The notes under the pieces: generated by a model
What the model was told of the DNA's origin: nothing
Databases searched by the model: none
What the model saw: only the letters and a program-made list of their open reading frames with translations
Source: Delphinapterus leucas
Lineage: Eukaryota > Chordata > Mammalia > Artiodactyla > Monodontidae
Assembly: GCF_002288925.2 (NCBI RefSeq)
Contig: NW_022098021.1
Coordinates: 29,771,190 to 29,835,189 of the forward strand
Reading direction: 5' to 3'
Length of the DNA stretch: 64,000 nt
Program-made: the position numbers and the translations under genes
In this document: piece by piece, positions 47,807 to 59,313 of the stretch
Layout: each line of letters opens with the position of its first letter
Position numbering within the stretch: position 1 is the stretch's first letter

Positions 47807-50553
47807 TTTTAGGCAAAACTTTCCTAGAACTACACTGCAATGTGAGAGACTATGCAGCCTCCTTATTTTCATCTCCTTCACAGACTGTAATGCATTCCCA
47901 CAGCTCTTCTGCCCTCTCTGGCTGCCTTTCTTTTTTCTGTAACATGTGTTTCGCAATATATTACATTCACATTCGTTCCTATTTTGGTATCTGTTTCTCA
48001 GATGATCTGAACTAAGTAGAATATTATAGGGAAATGTGAGCAATACATTATATTTACATAGTGTCATGTTCTGCATCAAGTAAAGATGATTTATATCTCT
48101 TTGAATTATTTAGTTAATGTATAGGAGATTGAACAAAGCTCTGGTTAAAGACAGATAATAATCATTATACCTCTTCCTGGGGCAGGTTAAAATGAATTGA
48201 TACACCAAAATGAGTCACTTACCAAGTTGTTAGTATAGTGTTATTATTCTAATAAAATACCAGTAGTTAATGATTGTAGCTATCCTATGATCTGTCCGAT
48301 TTTTGCAGAAACTTGACTGGGAATTAAATTGCGATCTGATAGGGACCTTCATACCTGTATTCTTTACGTCTTTGGAAGTGGCAATAATCTTAGCCAGTTC
48401 ACCCAGGTTTGGTATTGTTTCTGAGTTACTTTCTTGGATATGTTGGCTAACAGTTGCATGGGTTTTCACTTAGCCTTTTCTTTCTAATGACTCCACTATG
48501 AAGGACCAATGTAAGTTTTTCAGCTTCTATGTATATCTATTACAAGTATGTACTCAGAGAACAAAGGAACTGCCACAGAATAGCCCCCATCCATTAGATC
48601 CATTATGAGAAGGAATTAGGCAAGGACTTCACTTATCATTTTGCTCTATATGATCCTAATTTAATAGTGAATAAATGAGTGTTTGGACTTTCCTGTGATC
48701 ATGTCGGGTGAGACCAACATCCCTCAGAATATGTTTGTATTCCCTTTCCCCCTTCCTTCAGTGTACAGTCAGTTTGATATGGCCATAGCCATATATCACT
48801 CTAGGAAAGGACTGGGATTAATAGATGCTATATACAGTCTTCAAGAGGGTACAACCTTCCATTCAATTGATGGACCTCTGGGTCTAAGAACTGGCTCAAA
48901 TCCAGATATTGGGCAGGGAAATTGGGACTCTCTATTGAAGGAGCTGACTTTATGGCTACTTCTTGTTGAGTTTTGGGGTTGTGTAAGTAAAACAATTTTC
49001 TCATTGACTGTCCATCTATGTTCTTTGAGCACTATCTTTAATAAGCTATTGTCACAGATGTCTATGATTCAATGTCTCTGTTAACCATTTCTAGCTTGCT
49101 GTCTATTAAGATAATTACATCCAACTTGTTGCCAACAGCTAAGTTCCATTACCTGCTCTATTATTCTGTAATTTCATTATCCATATTTATACTTAGGCAC
49201 CTAAGTTCTAGTACCATCCAGTTTCTACCATCTGGTCTACTAAGCACAGCCACCACTAAATTTCTCAAAAAATGCCACTGATCTCCCCTTAGTATTATAA
49301 TTTTTCCATTTATTGAAATAGTTTCCTTTGGATCTTCTCAGAAAACATAGTTGGCTAAGCTGTCCCTGTCAATACAAGAAGAAGCTGGAGTAGGCATCCT
49401 CTAATGTTTAGTCATTATTGGTTGAGAGTGGCTTTGGATATTTGATAAGCTTTCATTTCTGCCTTGCCCTGAGCATAAAACATACACCCTTGTGAAACCA
49501 GAGAAAGTCTTTGGACAGAAATCCAGGTGCTTTCAGTAAGAAACCATTGGCTTGTGCAAAGATATGAATGATAAAACCTTAATGGTTGAGACATCAAGAG
49601 GTGTCAGCTACACAGGTGTCACCAACAAGGATAGCTATAATCCTCCCAATTTTTAAAAATATCTTCCTTTACATACCTATCCACTGTGCTTTTGAGATAT
49701 ATTTTTAAAATCTATCTGTATGCCAAAAGACATCAAGTTAATCACTTCTAAATGACTCATAGTATTTTATACTAAATATCCATGATATTTTATACATAAA
49801 TTTCTTCATGCTGGACATTACAATTGTTTCCAACTAATTGACAAACATTCACTGATAACACACCATTCTAATTCAAGTCCTACAATAGACGTGTAAGTTT
49901 TCCTCAAAGAAATATATTTATAAATAGAAAGCTAGATAACAAGACAAGAATTTACTTCTTACTACCAGATTTGTATCAAGAATGCTTCCATCAATTTACA
50001 CTTCTACAGAGCATAGTTAGCCATGTTAGACAATTTTTGCCTTTTGATTTTTTTTTAATTTTATAGTAATTCATTGCTTTTTAATATTTCCAGATATGAT
50101 TATATCTTTCTTCCCCTTTACTTGTTTGCTTTTAGGCTTTCACTTTGAAGAACTGCCATGCCTATCCTTTGCATATTTTTTCTTATTTTTCTTCTTTTTT
50201 CTTCTGACTTGCATATTTTCTTGCATATCACATTGATTAATTTCACATATTAGAAAGTAGAAAGACTTATAGTAGTTGTTTACTGATAGTTAACCTGTAC
50301 ACAACTCAGACTTAACCCTGAACTCTGGCTGGTTGGGATACACCAAACTAGTATAAAACAGTGTTTGATAATTAATCTCATGATTACACATGGTCACAGT
50401 TTCAGGCTAAATCCTGTCAGGTCATATGCAAGAGAGAGCCAAGATAGAATAGACACATTTTTGAAAAATGAACTGATTTAGAATAATTTCTCACAGAAGG
50501 TGATGTAGAACTTTCAGTGTGAATGTAACCAGATTTATCGTGTTCTAAAAAAT
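47807..50553. other. Unassigned sequence, possible old retroelement piece, no gene called
   Basis: About 2.7 kb. The part from about 48160 to 49650 is less AT-rich than its surroundings and on the minus strand gave me the impression of ERVL/MaLR-type internal sequence, but I cannot confirm any conserved motif. The 133-codon plus frame at 48683-49084 shows no domain I recognise. The rest is AT-rich with nothing identified. Confidence 0.35.
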
Positions 50554-50561
50554 ATGTACCC

Positions 50562-50773
50562 GGGGCTTCCTTGGTGGCACAGTGGTTGAGAGTCCGCCTG
50601 CTGATACAGGGGACACAGGCTTGTGCCCTGGTCTGGGAAGATCCCACATGCCGCGGAGCGGCTGGGCCCGTGAGCCATGGCCGCTGAGCCTGTGCGTCCG
50701 GAGCTTGTGCTCCACAACGGGAGAGACCACAACAGTGAGAGGCCCGTGTATCACAAAAAAAAAAAAAAAAAAA
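50562..50773 (+). mobile_element. CHR-2 SINE
   Basis: Head ggggcttccttggtggcaca, end of body gtatcac then (A)n. It is flanked by atgtaccc at 50554-50561 and 50774-50781. Little diverged from the copy at 47548. Confidence 0.95.
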
Positions 50774-50869
50774 ATGTACCCAAAATATTATAACAAGGCC
50801 TGGAGTCTATACAGCATAACTTCTACAATGTTCAGAAAATCCCACATAAGTTAACATATAAAGAATGAG

Positions 50870-51830
50870 GAAAATGTAACAAATTCTCAAAAAAACCCAG
50901 CAGAACTCAATCCTGATATTACAAAAATATTGGACTTCTCAGACAACTACAAAATGTATATTACTATAACTGTGATCCATGAAATGAAGGTAAATACATT
51001 TGAAATGAATTGAAAGACATATTTATTAAATGGATATAAGCTAAACAATATACCAAATGGAAACTTCATAATTAACATATAATATATGAAATTTAAAAAA
51101 TACTCAATTGTATAGTAGCAGAATGGAAGTTATAAAGGAAAGGCTCAATTAAATTTAAACTAGAGAAACATAAACTATCCAATATGAAGAACAGGCAAAA
51201 TTAAAAAATAAAAACAAATACCTGAAGTTCTACTATCCAAATGTATTTATGTCATTGGAATCTTAAGTGAAGAGGAGAATGAAATTTGTCCAGAAAAAAA
51301 TGAAGAAATAATTTCTAAACTTGGTGTAAGACATAAATGTACATACTGCATTTACAGAAAAAGCTCAGTGAATCTCCAATAGGATAATGTAAAACTATGA
51401 CTAGACAAATCTTAATGAAACTGCTGAACACAAAAGATAAAGAAAATAATTTGAAAGCAGCAAGAATAAAACACTAGAGCCAAACAACACATACAAGGGC
51501 AGAATGATTGAAATGTTACTGGATTTCTCAATAGAAATCACAGATGGCAAAGACATTGCGACAATGTAGATACAATTCTTAAAGAAGAGAACTGTCAAAC
51601 CTAAGTTTAATATCTCTTAAGATATTTTTCAGGATTGAAGATGAAATAAATAGATTCTCAAATGACTGAAAACTATGAGAAAATTTTGCCAATAGGCTTG
51701 ATAGATATGAAATGCTACAGGCGGAAGGTAAATGATATCAGAGGGAAACTTTGATCATCAAAAATGAAGAAAGAGCAACAAAATGGTAGTTATCTAGGCA
51801 TGTATAAAAGATTATTGCTTTCATCTTTTA
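50870..51830 (+). mobile_element. HAL1/L1M ORF1-region relic
   Basis: A-rich plus-strand sequence. It resembles the ORF1 region of old L1/HAL1 at 50900-50960 (ttggacttctcagacaacta), 51255-51345 (a diverged gaagaagagg ... cataaatgtacatactgcat) and 51425-51560 (ttgaaagcagcaagaataaa, then atttctcaatagaaatcaca). No frame survives. Confidence 0.55.
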
Positions 51831-51996
51831 AAAAATTATTTCCAGGATTTATTATGATATATATATATATATACATGTGTATACACATTTATATAAAATA
51901 CAGCAAATATAGAATAGTGACATTAGAAATTCTATTTATAGAGATAAGACACTGGAAAATGTGGAGTTTCATAATATTATTCTTTATCGGCTACAT

Positions 51997-52003
<7 letters not shown>

Positions 52004-52027
<24 letters not shown>

Positions 52028-52218
52028 GCGTTATGCGGGCCTCTCACTGCTGCGGCCTCTTCCGTTGCGGAGCACAGGCTCTGTACACGCAGGCTCAGCG
52101 ACCATAGCTCACGGGCTCAGTCGCTCAATGGCATGTGGGATCTTCCCGGACCGGGGCACAAACCCGTGTCCCCTGCATCAGCAGGCGGACTCCCAACCAC
52201 TGCGCCACCAGAGAAGCC
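52004..52218 (-). mobile_element. CHR-2 SINE, antisense
   Basis: Poly-T on the left, then gcgttatgcgggcctctcac and the rest of CHR-2 in antisense, ending gcgccaccagagaagcc. It is flanked by cataaacttt at 51994-52003 and 52219-52228, a perfect 10-bp duplication. Confidence 0.96.
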
Positions 52219-52228
52219 CATAAACTTT

Positions 52229-54009
52229 TATTTAAGATATAATATCCAGAACCATCCTAAAATCAGGATTTTTGAATGGTGAAACAATTTTTTAAAAATT
52301 ATTTTACATATACACATTATCGGGACAATGAAGTTTTAGCAATTTATGGATATGAAATGTGAATGAACAATTTTATATTGTGAGTCTGATTATAATTTGG
52401 GGAGATTTGATTGGATCACATTTATAATGAGATTAATAAATGACACAGGCCTACTTTTTTTTGTTTGTTTCTAAATTAGTCACTCCTGTACATATACACA
52501 ACAACAAATATAACAAAGCTTGCACATTTGTTGGAGGTTCTTCCTTTCATTCAGTAACTGTTAGACTCTTCACAGAAAGACTGATATAGCCAGAGAGGGA
52601 GAGGAAGAGGGAAAGAAGTTATAGTCCCTTCTAGTTGATTGGGTTTTATGCAATTAGTCATTTTTGTGCTTTGCATCTAGTTTTAAGCATGATCATAACA
52701 TATTTATCTTTAAAATGCCTATTTGTTTCAAATTATTGTGAAACCAGAGAGAGCTTTACTCAGGCAGATTGTTTTGCAGGGCAAAACAGCTACAGTTCAC
52801 TAGTGTGATTTGCTAGAAATTCATTTCGTGATTTTAACAATGATAACACAAAACAAAGCATTAAAAACTCAATTGACCTTTGGCAAATTCGGCAGCTGTT
52901 TGTTCAGGATATCAAAGCAATGCCAATGAGAAAATAATTTATAAAGAGAGAGAAAAAAAAAACAGCGACAAAAGTAATTGAAGAAAATAAAGCAATCAAT
53001 AAATAACTGAGGTATACTATTCTCGTTTTGTCCTCTCTTGCTTCTCGTCCAATTTTTGGTTCTGTGAAACCAGTCCATTTGAAAGTCATTCACTTTCAAT
53101 GAATTGAATCGGCCATGCTATTCATGAGAATAGTGAACTTATATTCAAATATACTTTGTACTGGATTTTCTCTACATGCAGCAGTGGCTTTTTTTTTTTT
53201 TCTACAATTAAGTTAACATGTTCTCTGATGCCAAATACACTTTTATATTCACTATTGTAAATAGCTTAAAGAACATTTGTATACTACATATTTCTATAAT
53301 GTCATAATAATTAGATTTAATGTATTATAGAGTGTGAGTATTTGAAGTTAATGGCATCTTAAAGTTCTTTATATTCTCACGGTGAGTCTCAAGTACAGGA
53401 ATTTTTACCTCCTGGGACCACTAAGGACCCCCAATTTCAATCTTTGAATATCCCTTGAACTCTGGCAACAGGATGCAGAGCTTTTAGAAATCATACCCTG
53501 AAAAATGCTTACCTTTCTGCTCACGTGGAGAGCACATTATTGCTTCCATTAATACACTGTGAATATACAGTCTTATATTCTTTTGAAAAATGGCTAAATT
53601 GCCCCAGAGCATCAGACTCTGGCTGTTGTTTCTTTCTTTCTTTTCTTATTTCTTTTTCTTTATATTCAGTATTAAATGCGGGTGGAAATAGAAATAGCAA
53701 TAATAGAATTAATCAGAGATGGACCCTATAGTTGAGTCATATAAGTACTTTCCCTTTCAATGTAACTTAGAAATAGTCCATATATATACTTTTAAAATGC
53801 TATACAGAGGGTATTAGGATGAATAATGGAAATTTGTGTTTTCAAAGTGGTCATACTCTAATAGGAGAGGTAACTTAAAAACACATGTATGATTGATAAT
53901 GTTAGTAGTTTCAACAATTCATTCCTCCCCTGTAAGAGGATCAAGCAATCCCTTCCATTGTCATGTGTAGGCAGAGAATACTTCCCCACCTCACATTCAG
54001 GCATGACCA
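52229..54009. other. AT-rich sequence, no gene seen
   Basis: No gene, RNA or named repeat identified. The 52869-53099 and 53525-53731 frames have no recognisable features. Confidence 0.6.
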
Positions 54010-54021
54010 TGTGACTTTGTT

Positions 54022-54341
54022 TGTTTGTTTTTTAACATCTTTATTGGAGTATAATTGCTTTACAATATTGTGTTAGTTTCTGTTTTATAACAAAGTGAAT
54101 TAGGTATATGTATACATATATCCCCATAACCCTTCCCTATAGCGTATCCCTCCCACCCTCCCTATCCTACCCCTCTAGGTGGTCACAAGCCACCTAGCTG
54201 ATCTCCCTGTGCTATGCAGCTTCTTCCCACTGGCTATCAATTTTACATTTGGTAGTAGTGTATATATGTCAGTTCTACTCTCTCACTTCATCCCAGCTTA
54301 CTATTCCCCCTCCCTGTGTCCTCAAGTCCATTCTCTAAGTC
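54022..54341 (-). mobile_element. 5'-truncated L1 3' end
   Basis: About 320 bp of L1 3' UTR in antisense, beginning aacatctttattggagtata after a T-rich tail and ending ctcaagtccattctctaagt. It is flanked by a perfect 12-bp duplication, tgtgactttgtt at 54010-54021 and 54342-54353. A typical severely 5'-truncated insertion of the same L1 lineage as L1-b and L1-c. Confidence 0.95.
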
Positions 54342-54353
54342 TGTGACTTTGTT

Positions 54354-55194
54354 GAATCAATGTAAACAGAAGTGACAACATGCCAGTTTTGAGCTGATCA
54401 TTTAAAGGAACCCATGTTTCTGCTACTTTTTACTCTTTTACATGGCCTCAAGAGCTACATCTTCCAAAAAAATATTTAATCTTCAGTGCTAGTATCAGAA
54501 AAAGAAATATGGAGAAATTTCAACAACTCAAGTTCAACTATGATAAATAATGTAATTTGAAAATACATTTTTTTGTTATACACTGAGATTTTGAATTATG
54601 TGCTAATGAAACAAAGCTGAGGAATACAGTATTGTTATAATATAAACACTCAGTGTTCAATTCTATTTACATTGGTGGAATATTCTGAAAGACACAGAAT
54701 GCCTATGCATTTTTTTTCAGTCAGTATTTCAAAGGACGTTTAATTGACATTAATATAGTTTTGGAGATAAAATAACTGATCTCTTAGCCACCAAATGTCA
54801 CTCAGGAAATTGAAATAATACAAATAATTGTATGTGATAGGACTGTCAATAATTTTATATTTGCTCATAATCTGACTTCTGCTGTACAAAACGATGGAGA
54901 GTTTAATTTATATATTTATCTCATCAACTTGTATATGTTATCATTTATTTCAACACTGAATTCTTTCAGTTTTGGAAATGTGTCTTTTTGGTGTTTATCT
55001 TCATTTTTGTCAATTATTTACAATATTGCATATCATAATTTCTTTATTATAAGTCAAATAATTAATATGCTTAAAAATATTGATGGCCAGTGCTTTCAAT
55101 GGAAGAGCACACAAAATTTTATCTATCAGGTGGCCTGAAAACAACTTTAGTCCTATAACTGGAATTTTCTGACAATGATTTAAGAAGAACTGCC
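54354..55194. other. AT-rich sequence, no gene seen
   Basis: Nothing recognised; the 69-codon frame at 54929-55138 looks incidental. Confidence 0.6.
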
Positions 55195-56325
55195 TGTGCT
55201 TTTGGTGTCACAGTCAAGACATCATTGCAAGGTCAATGTCATGAAGCTTTTAGCCTATGTTTTCTTCTAGGAGATTTACAGTTTCAGGACTTATACCTAA
55301 GTATTTAATCCATTTTGAGTTGATTTCTGTGCATCATGTAAAAAAAGTCTAAACTCATTTGTTTATATGTAAATATCTAGTGTTCCCAACACAATTTGCC
55401 GAAGTCTCAATCCTGCCTCCATTGTATACACTTGAGACAATGCCAAATATCATTTGACCATGGAAGTGTGTTTCTATTTCTGGACTCTATTCTGTTCCAT
55501 TAGTCTATAGGTCTGTCTTTATGCCAGTACCATACTGCTTAAATTACTGTATTCTTTCTAAGTGTTTTAGGCTATTTGGGTAACTTTAAGATTCCATATG
55601 AGTTTAATGACTTTTTGTCTATTTCTGTAAAGAACGCCATTGGGATTTTGATAGTGATTGCATTGAATTGCACATCAAAAAACTTCTATACACTGTTTGT
55701 AGGAATAGTACATAGTAGCTACCACAGAAAACAGTATGGAAGTTCCTCAAAAAATTAAAAATAGAAATACCAAATGATCCAGCAGTCTTACTTCTTGGTA
55801 TTTATCCAAAATAATTGAAATCAGAACTGCAAGGAGATATTTTTCACTCCCATGTTCATTGTAACATTATCTACAATAACCAGGAAGAGGAAACAACCTA
55901 AATGCCCATCAGTGGAAGAAAGAAAAAAAAAAACTGATATGTATGCATGATGCACTGCTCTTCACCATTAAGAAACTCTGCAATAAGAAATAATGTGGGT
56001 GAATCTGTAGGACATTACACTATGTTAAATAAGCGAGTCACCGAAGAAAACACACTGTATTATTCTACTTATATAGGGTACTGCAAATAGGCTAACTCAT
56101 AGAAGCAGAGAGTAGATTGTTGGTTGCCACTGCAGTGGGGGAAATGAAGAACTACTCTTCAAGGGATATAAAGTGTCAGTTATGCAACATGAATGAGTTC
56201 TAGGGATCTGCTGCACAGATCTGCACCCATAGTTAATAATACTATATTGTACACTTACAACTTTGAGGGCAAATCTCATGTTAATTGTTCTTACTACAGT
56301 AAATAAAATTTAAAAAGAAAAGCTA
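55195..56325. mobile_element. Second 5'-inverted L1 (older, twin-priming structure)
   Basis: The left part (about 55195-55678) is L1 late ORF2 in antisense, with landmarks ctattctgttccattagtct and catatgagtttaatgacttt. The right part (about 55680-56325) is the downstream ORF2 end and 3' UTR in sense (gaaaacagtatggaagttcc ... atattgtacacttacaactt), ending in a decayed A-rich tail. About 250 bp of L1 are missing between the segments. The A-rich flanks gatttaagaagaact and aatttaaaaagaaaag may be a worn target-site duplication. It is more diverged than the one at 16450. Confidence 0.82.
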
Positions 56326-57282
56326 CAGTAAATCTATTAACATATCATATAAATTGAAGTTTTACTCCATTCTGGCGTAATTGAGAGTGTGGTTCCACTA
56401 TGGAATTTCTCTTAACTCTCAAAGTTGAGTTCCTGGGACTACATATTTTGGAGAGTTTAAAGAGCAATTCATTATTAGGATTATTACGATTACTATATTT
56501 TTGTCTCCTAAAGTATGATATTGGCCAAGTCATTTTTACATCCCTTGAAAAGTTTTTGTAAGACACTCATTACCTTCCGCTTGGTTGTGCCACATATATT
56601 TTACTATATTATTTCCTTCCCAGGTCTCTACTTTATATTAGTAGTACTAAATGCTACTAGCATTTTAATGTCAAACGTATTCTTGTATTACAACATTTTT
56701 ATATTACATAACTGAGACATTGCTAGTTAGTTGCATTTTTTAATCTTGGAAACACATTACAGTCATTTAACTAAGTAGTATATCTACTATCCAGAGACCA
56801 ATTCAAGCAAGTATATAACAATATAAATATATAACAATAAAACGTTATTTTTTTCTTTATTTCATCTGTCCTGTATTTTCAAACCATAGCATACTTTTAC
56901 TAGAATGTTTTTTACTTTATAATTTTTCTATTCTGACAAGCAAATAGTTACTGCAATCTAATGCTTCTTTAAGTAGAACATTGTAGATTGTAAACAAAAT
57001 ATGAACCATAATGGTGCCTGTTTTCCTTAATGCTATACCACTAATACCTAGACACTGCCTAGCATATAGTAATCAAATGGATACAAGTAGAAGGAAAGGA
57101 AAGAAAAGGAGGATGGAAAGAAAAGGAGGAAGAGCCAAGGTAGATATTGAGTTGTTAACCAATTAACACAATATGTCTACTTCTCATTATCTACTCATAT
57201 ACATCTAAAAACAGAGAGACAATTTATAATTTCCAACATTAGTTTCTATTGTTAGTTTTCCTCCAGACCTGTGTGAAATTAA

Positions 57283-57325
<43 letters not shown>

Positions 57326-58370
57326 CATTTGAGATCCCAGCTGAGAAGCAAAATGTACAGATTTAGCAATCAAATACAAAATACAAAATTCCATTTCCCC
57401 TTCATTTTCCCTCACCCATTTCATTGTATCCCCCACCTTGCGCCTCTGTGTCTTCCCTCCCATACATGAAGACCTTACTAGTGTATTACAGTTGGAGACT
57501 CACAGAATAGAAGATACCCTCAAATACAGAAGCAGTGAATGTTTCATTAGGAGCACTTTTTGACCATGGTCAAGGGTAGCAGGATTGTGGGAGGGGTGCA
57601 TTAGGAGTGGGGGTTTATTATAACTAACATTGCTTAGAATTGTCAGCAAATGGTAATAATTTAAAGCATATGGATTTTTAGATTCTCTACTGCTCCCACT
57701 CTTTCTTGCTGCACATTCTAAGATATTGTATTTTACCATAGAGGGACACATTTACTTTATTTAAATAATAAACCATACATATATACGTTATATATTTTAT
57801 TCTACTTTTCAATCAAAACGCTTCTGCCTTGTATTCTCATTCTTCAGTTGCTACTTACCCAGGAAAGATATTGAAGATCGTCAAGTCATACTCAGGCACC
57901 ATCACAATGGCACCATGTTCTTTGTTTATTGGGTCTAGTTGGGAGCTCATGTTTTCCATGCTAGCGACTAGCTTTTTGAAATAATAGACATTTCTAGAAG
58001 TTTTGGATCACACTTCTTCATATCTTTCATTTCTTGTATGCTTTTTATTTACCTCCACGTTTGCTCTTTATACCTTATTCTCATATCCATCTATCCAAAC
58101 AAGAGTCTTTAACCCAATTCAAACTGGGTGATCATAGAAAGTTGGGATTTATTTATGAATAAATATGTACAAACCTTGACATAAATCACTTTTTAATGTA
58201 TAAACTAATATTGCCAGTTCATACTTATATTTATGACTTCTTAACATTTAAAACATTCAAAATTACCTCAAGGAAAGATGCAAAGTGAAACTAATCATTA
58301 TGTATATATGGGAGATGAACACATGCTAGGAGTGTTAAATCCTACCACAGAGAATCTTGTCATCTGCCTA
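56326..58370. other. AT-rich sequence, no gene seen
   Basis: No gene recognised. It holds a purine-rich patch (about 57090-57135) and a (TA)n. Frames at 56345-56566 and 57500-57751 have no visible domains. Confidence 0.6.
57288..57323. repeat. (TA)n microsatellite
   Basis: About 18 uninterrupted TA units. Confidence 0.96.
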
Positions 58371-58385
58371 AAAAAAAAGAAATTG

Positions 58386-58611
58386 GGCTTGCCTTGTGAC
58401 AAAGTGGTTGGTAGTCCACCTGCCAATGCAGGGGACATGGGTTCGTGTCCCGGTCCAGGAAGATCCCACATGCCACGGAGCGGCTGGGCCCATGAGCCAT
58501 AGCTGCTAAGCCTGTGCATCCGGAGCCTGTGCTCTGCAATGGCAGAGGCCACAACAGTGAGAGACCCACATACCAAAAAAAAAATAAAAATAAATAAAAA
58601 AATAAAAAATG
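58386..58611 (+). mobile_element. CHR-2 SINE
   Basis: Head ggcttgccttgtgacaaagt, B box gggttcgtgtcccgg, body end cataccaaaa with a long A-rich tail containing taaa units. It is flanked by aaaaaaaagaaattg (58371-58385) and aaaaaaaagaagttg (ending at 58626), one mismatch. Confidence 0.92.
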
Positions 58612-58631
58612 AAAAAAAAAGAAGTTGATTG

Positions 58632-58742
58632 GATAGTATACTGGGTTAACTAGTATCTCTCAAAACTCATGGCCACCAGAAAAACAGAATGTGAACTTAT
58701 ATGGAAAAAAGAACTTTGCAGAGGTAATTGGTTAAAATCAAG
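58632..58742 (+). mobile_element. MLT1-like LTR 5' fragment
   Basis: ctagtatctctcaaaactca, then cagaatgtgaacttatatgg and gcagaggtaattggttaaaa match the start of MLT1/MaLR LTRs (gtgtccccccaaaattcat ... cagaatgtgaccttatttgg ... gaggtaat). It is cut off where the L1 fragment begins. Confidence 0.6.
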
Positions 58743-58747
58743 TAGCC

Positions 58748-59313
58748 AGTTGAATTTAACAGCAAATTAAAAGGATCATATAACATGACCAAGTGGGATT
58801 TATCCCAGGAATGCAAGGATGGTTTAACATACACAAATCAATCAATGTGATAAAACACATTAACAAAATGAAATTTCAAAACGACATGATCATCTCAATA
58901 GAAGCAGAGAAAGTATCTGAAGAAGTCCAACATCCATTCATGATTAAAATTCTCAAAAAAATAGGTATAGAGGAAATCTCCCTAAACACCATAAAGGCCA
59001 GGTATGAAAAACACACAGATAACATATTAATGAGAAAATATGAAAAGCTTTACCTCTAAGATCCAGTACAAGTCAAGGAAGCCCACTCTAACAACTTATT
59101 GTCAACATAGTACTAGAAGTCCTAGCAAGGGTAAATTAGACAATAAAAAGAAATAAAAGATATTCCAATCAGGAAAGAAGTAAAATCCTCTGTTTGCAAA
59201 TGACATGATCATATATACAGAAAACCCTAAAGATGCAATAAAAATTGTTAGAACGTTTCAATGAATTCAGTATAGTAACAAGATACAAACTCAACACATA
59301 AAAATCAGTTACA
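58748..59313 (+). mobile_element. Old L1 ORF2 fragment, target of L1-d
   Basis: RT-region L1 sequence: the frame at 58793-59059 carries [19 protein letters not shown] residues and the region after it. Further on is ctctgtttgcaaatgacatg (FADD motif region, 59190-59210), then atgaattcagtatagtaaca. It stops at about 59313, where L1-d begins. It is more diverged than L1-c and L1-d. Confidence 0.85.

Noticed and set aside
47531..48079. 182-codon minus-strand frame
   Set aside because: It is built from the antisense of a CHR-2 SINE plus its (TA)n tail, which gives a run of Tyr-Ile repeats; not a gene.
48683..49084. 133-codon open frame as a possible gene
   Set aside because: No recognisable domain, no splice or promoter context and a frame also open on the opposite strand; length is not exceptional in a less AT-rich block.
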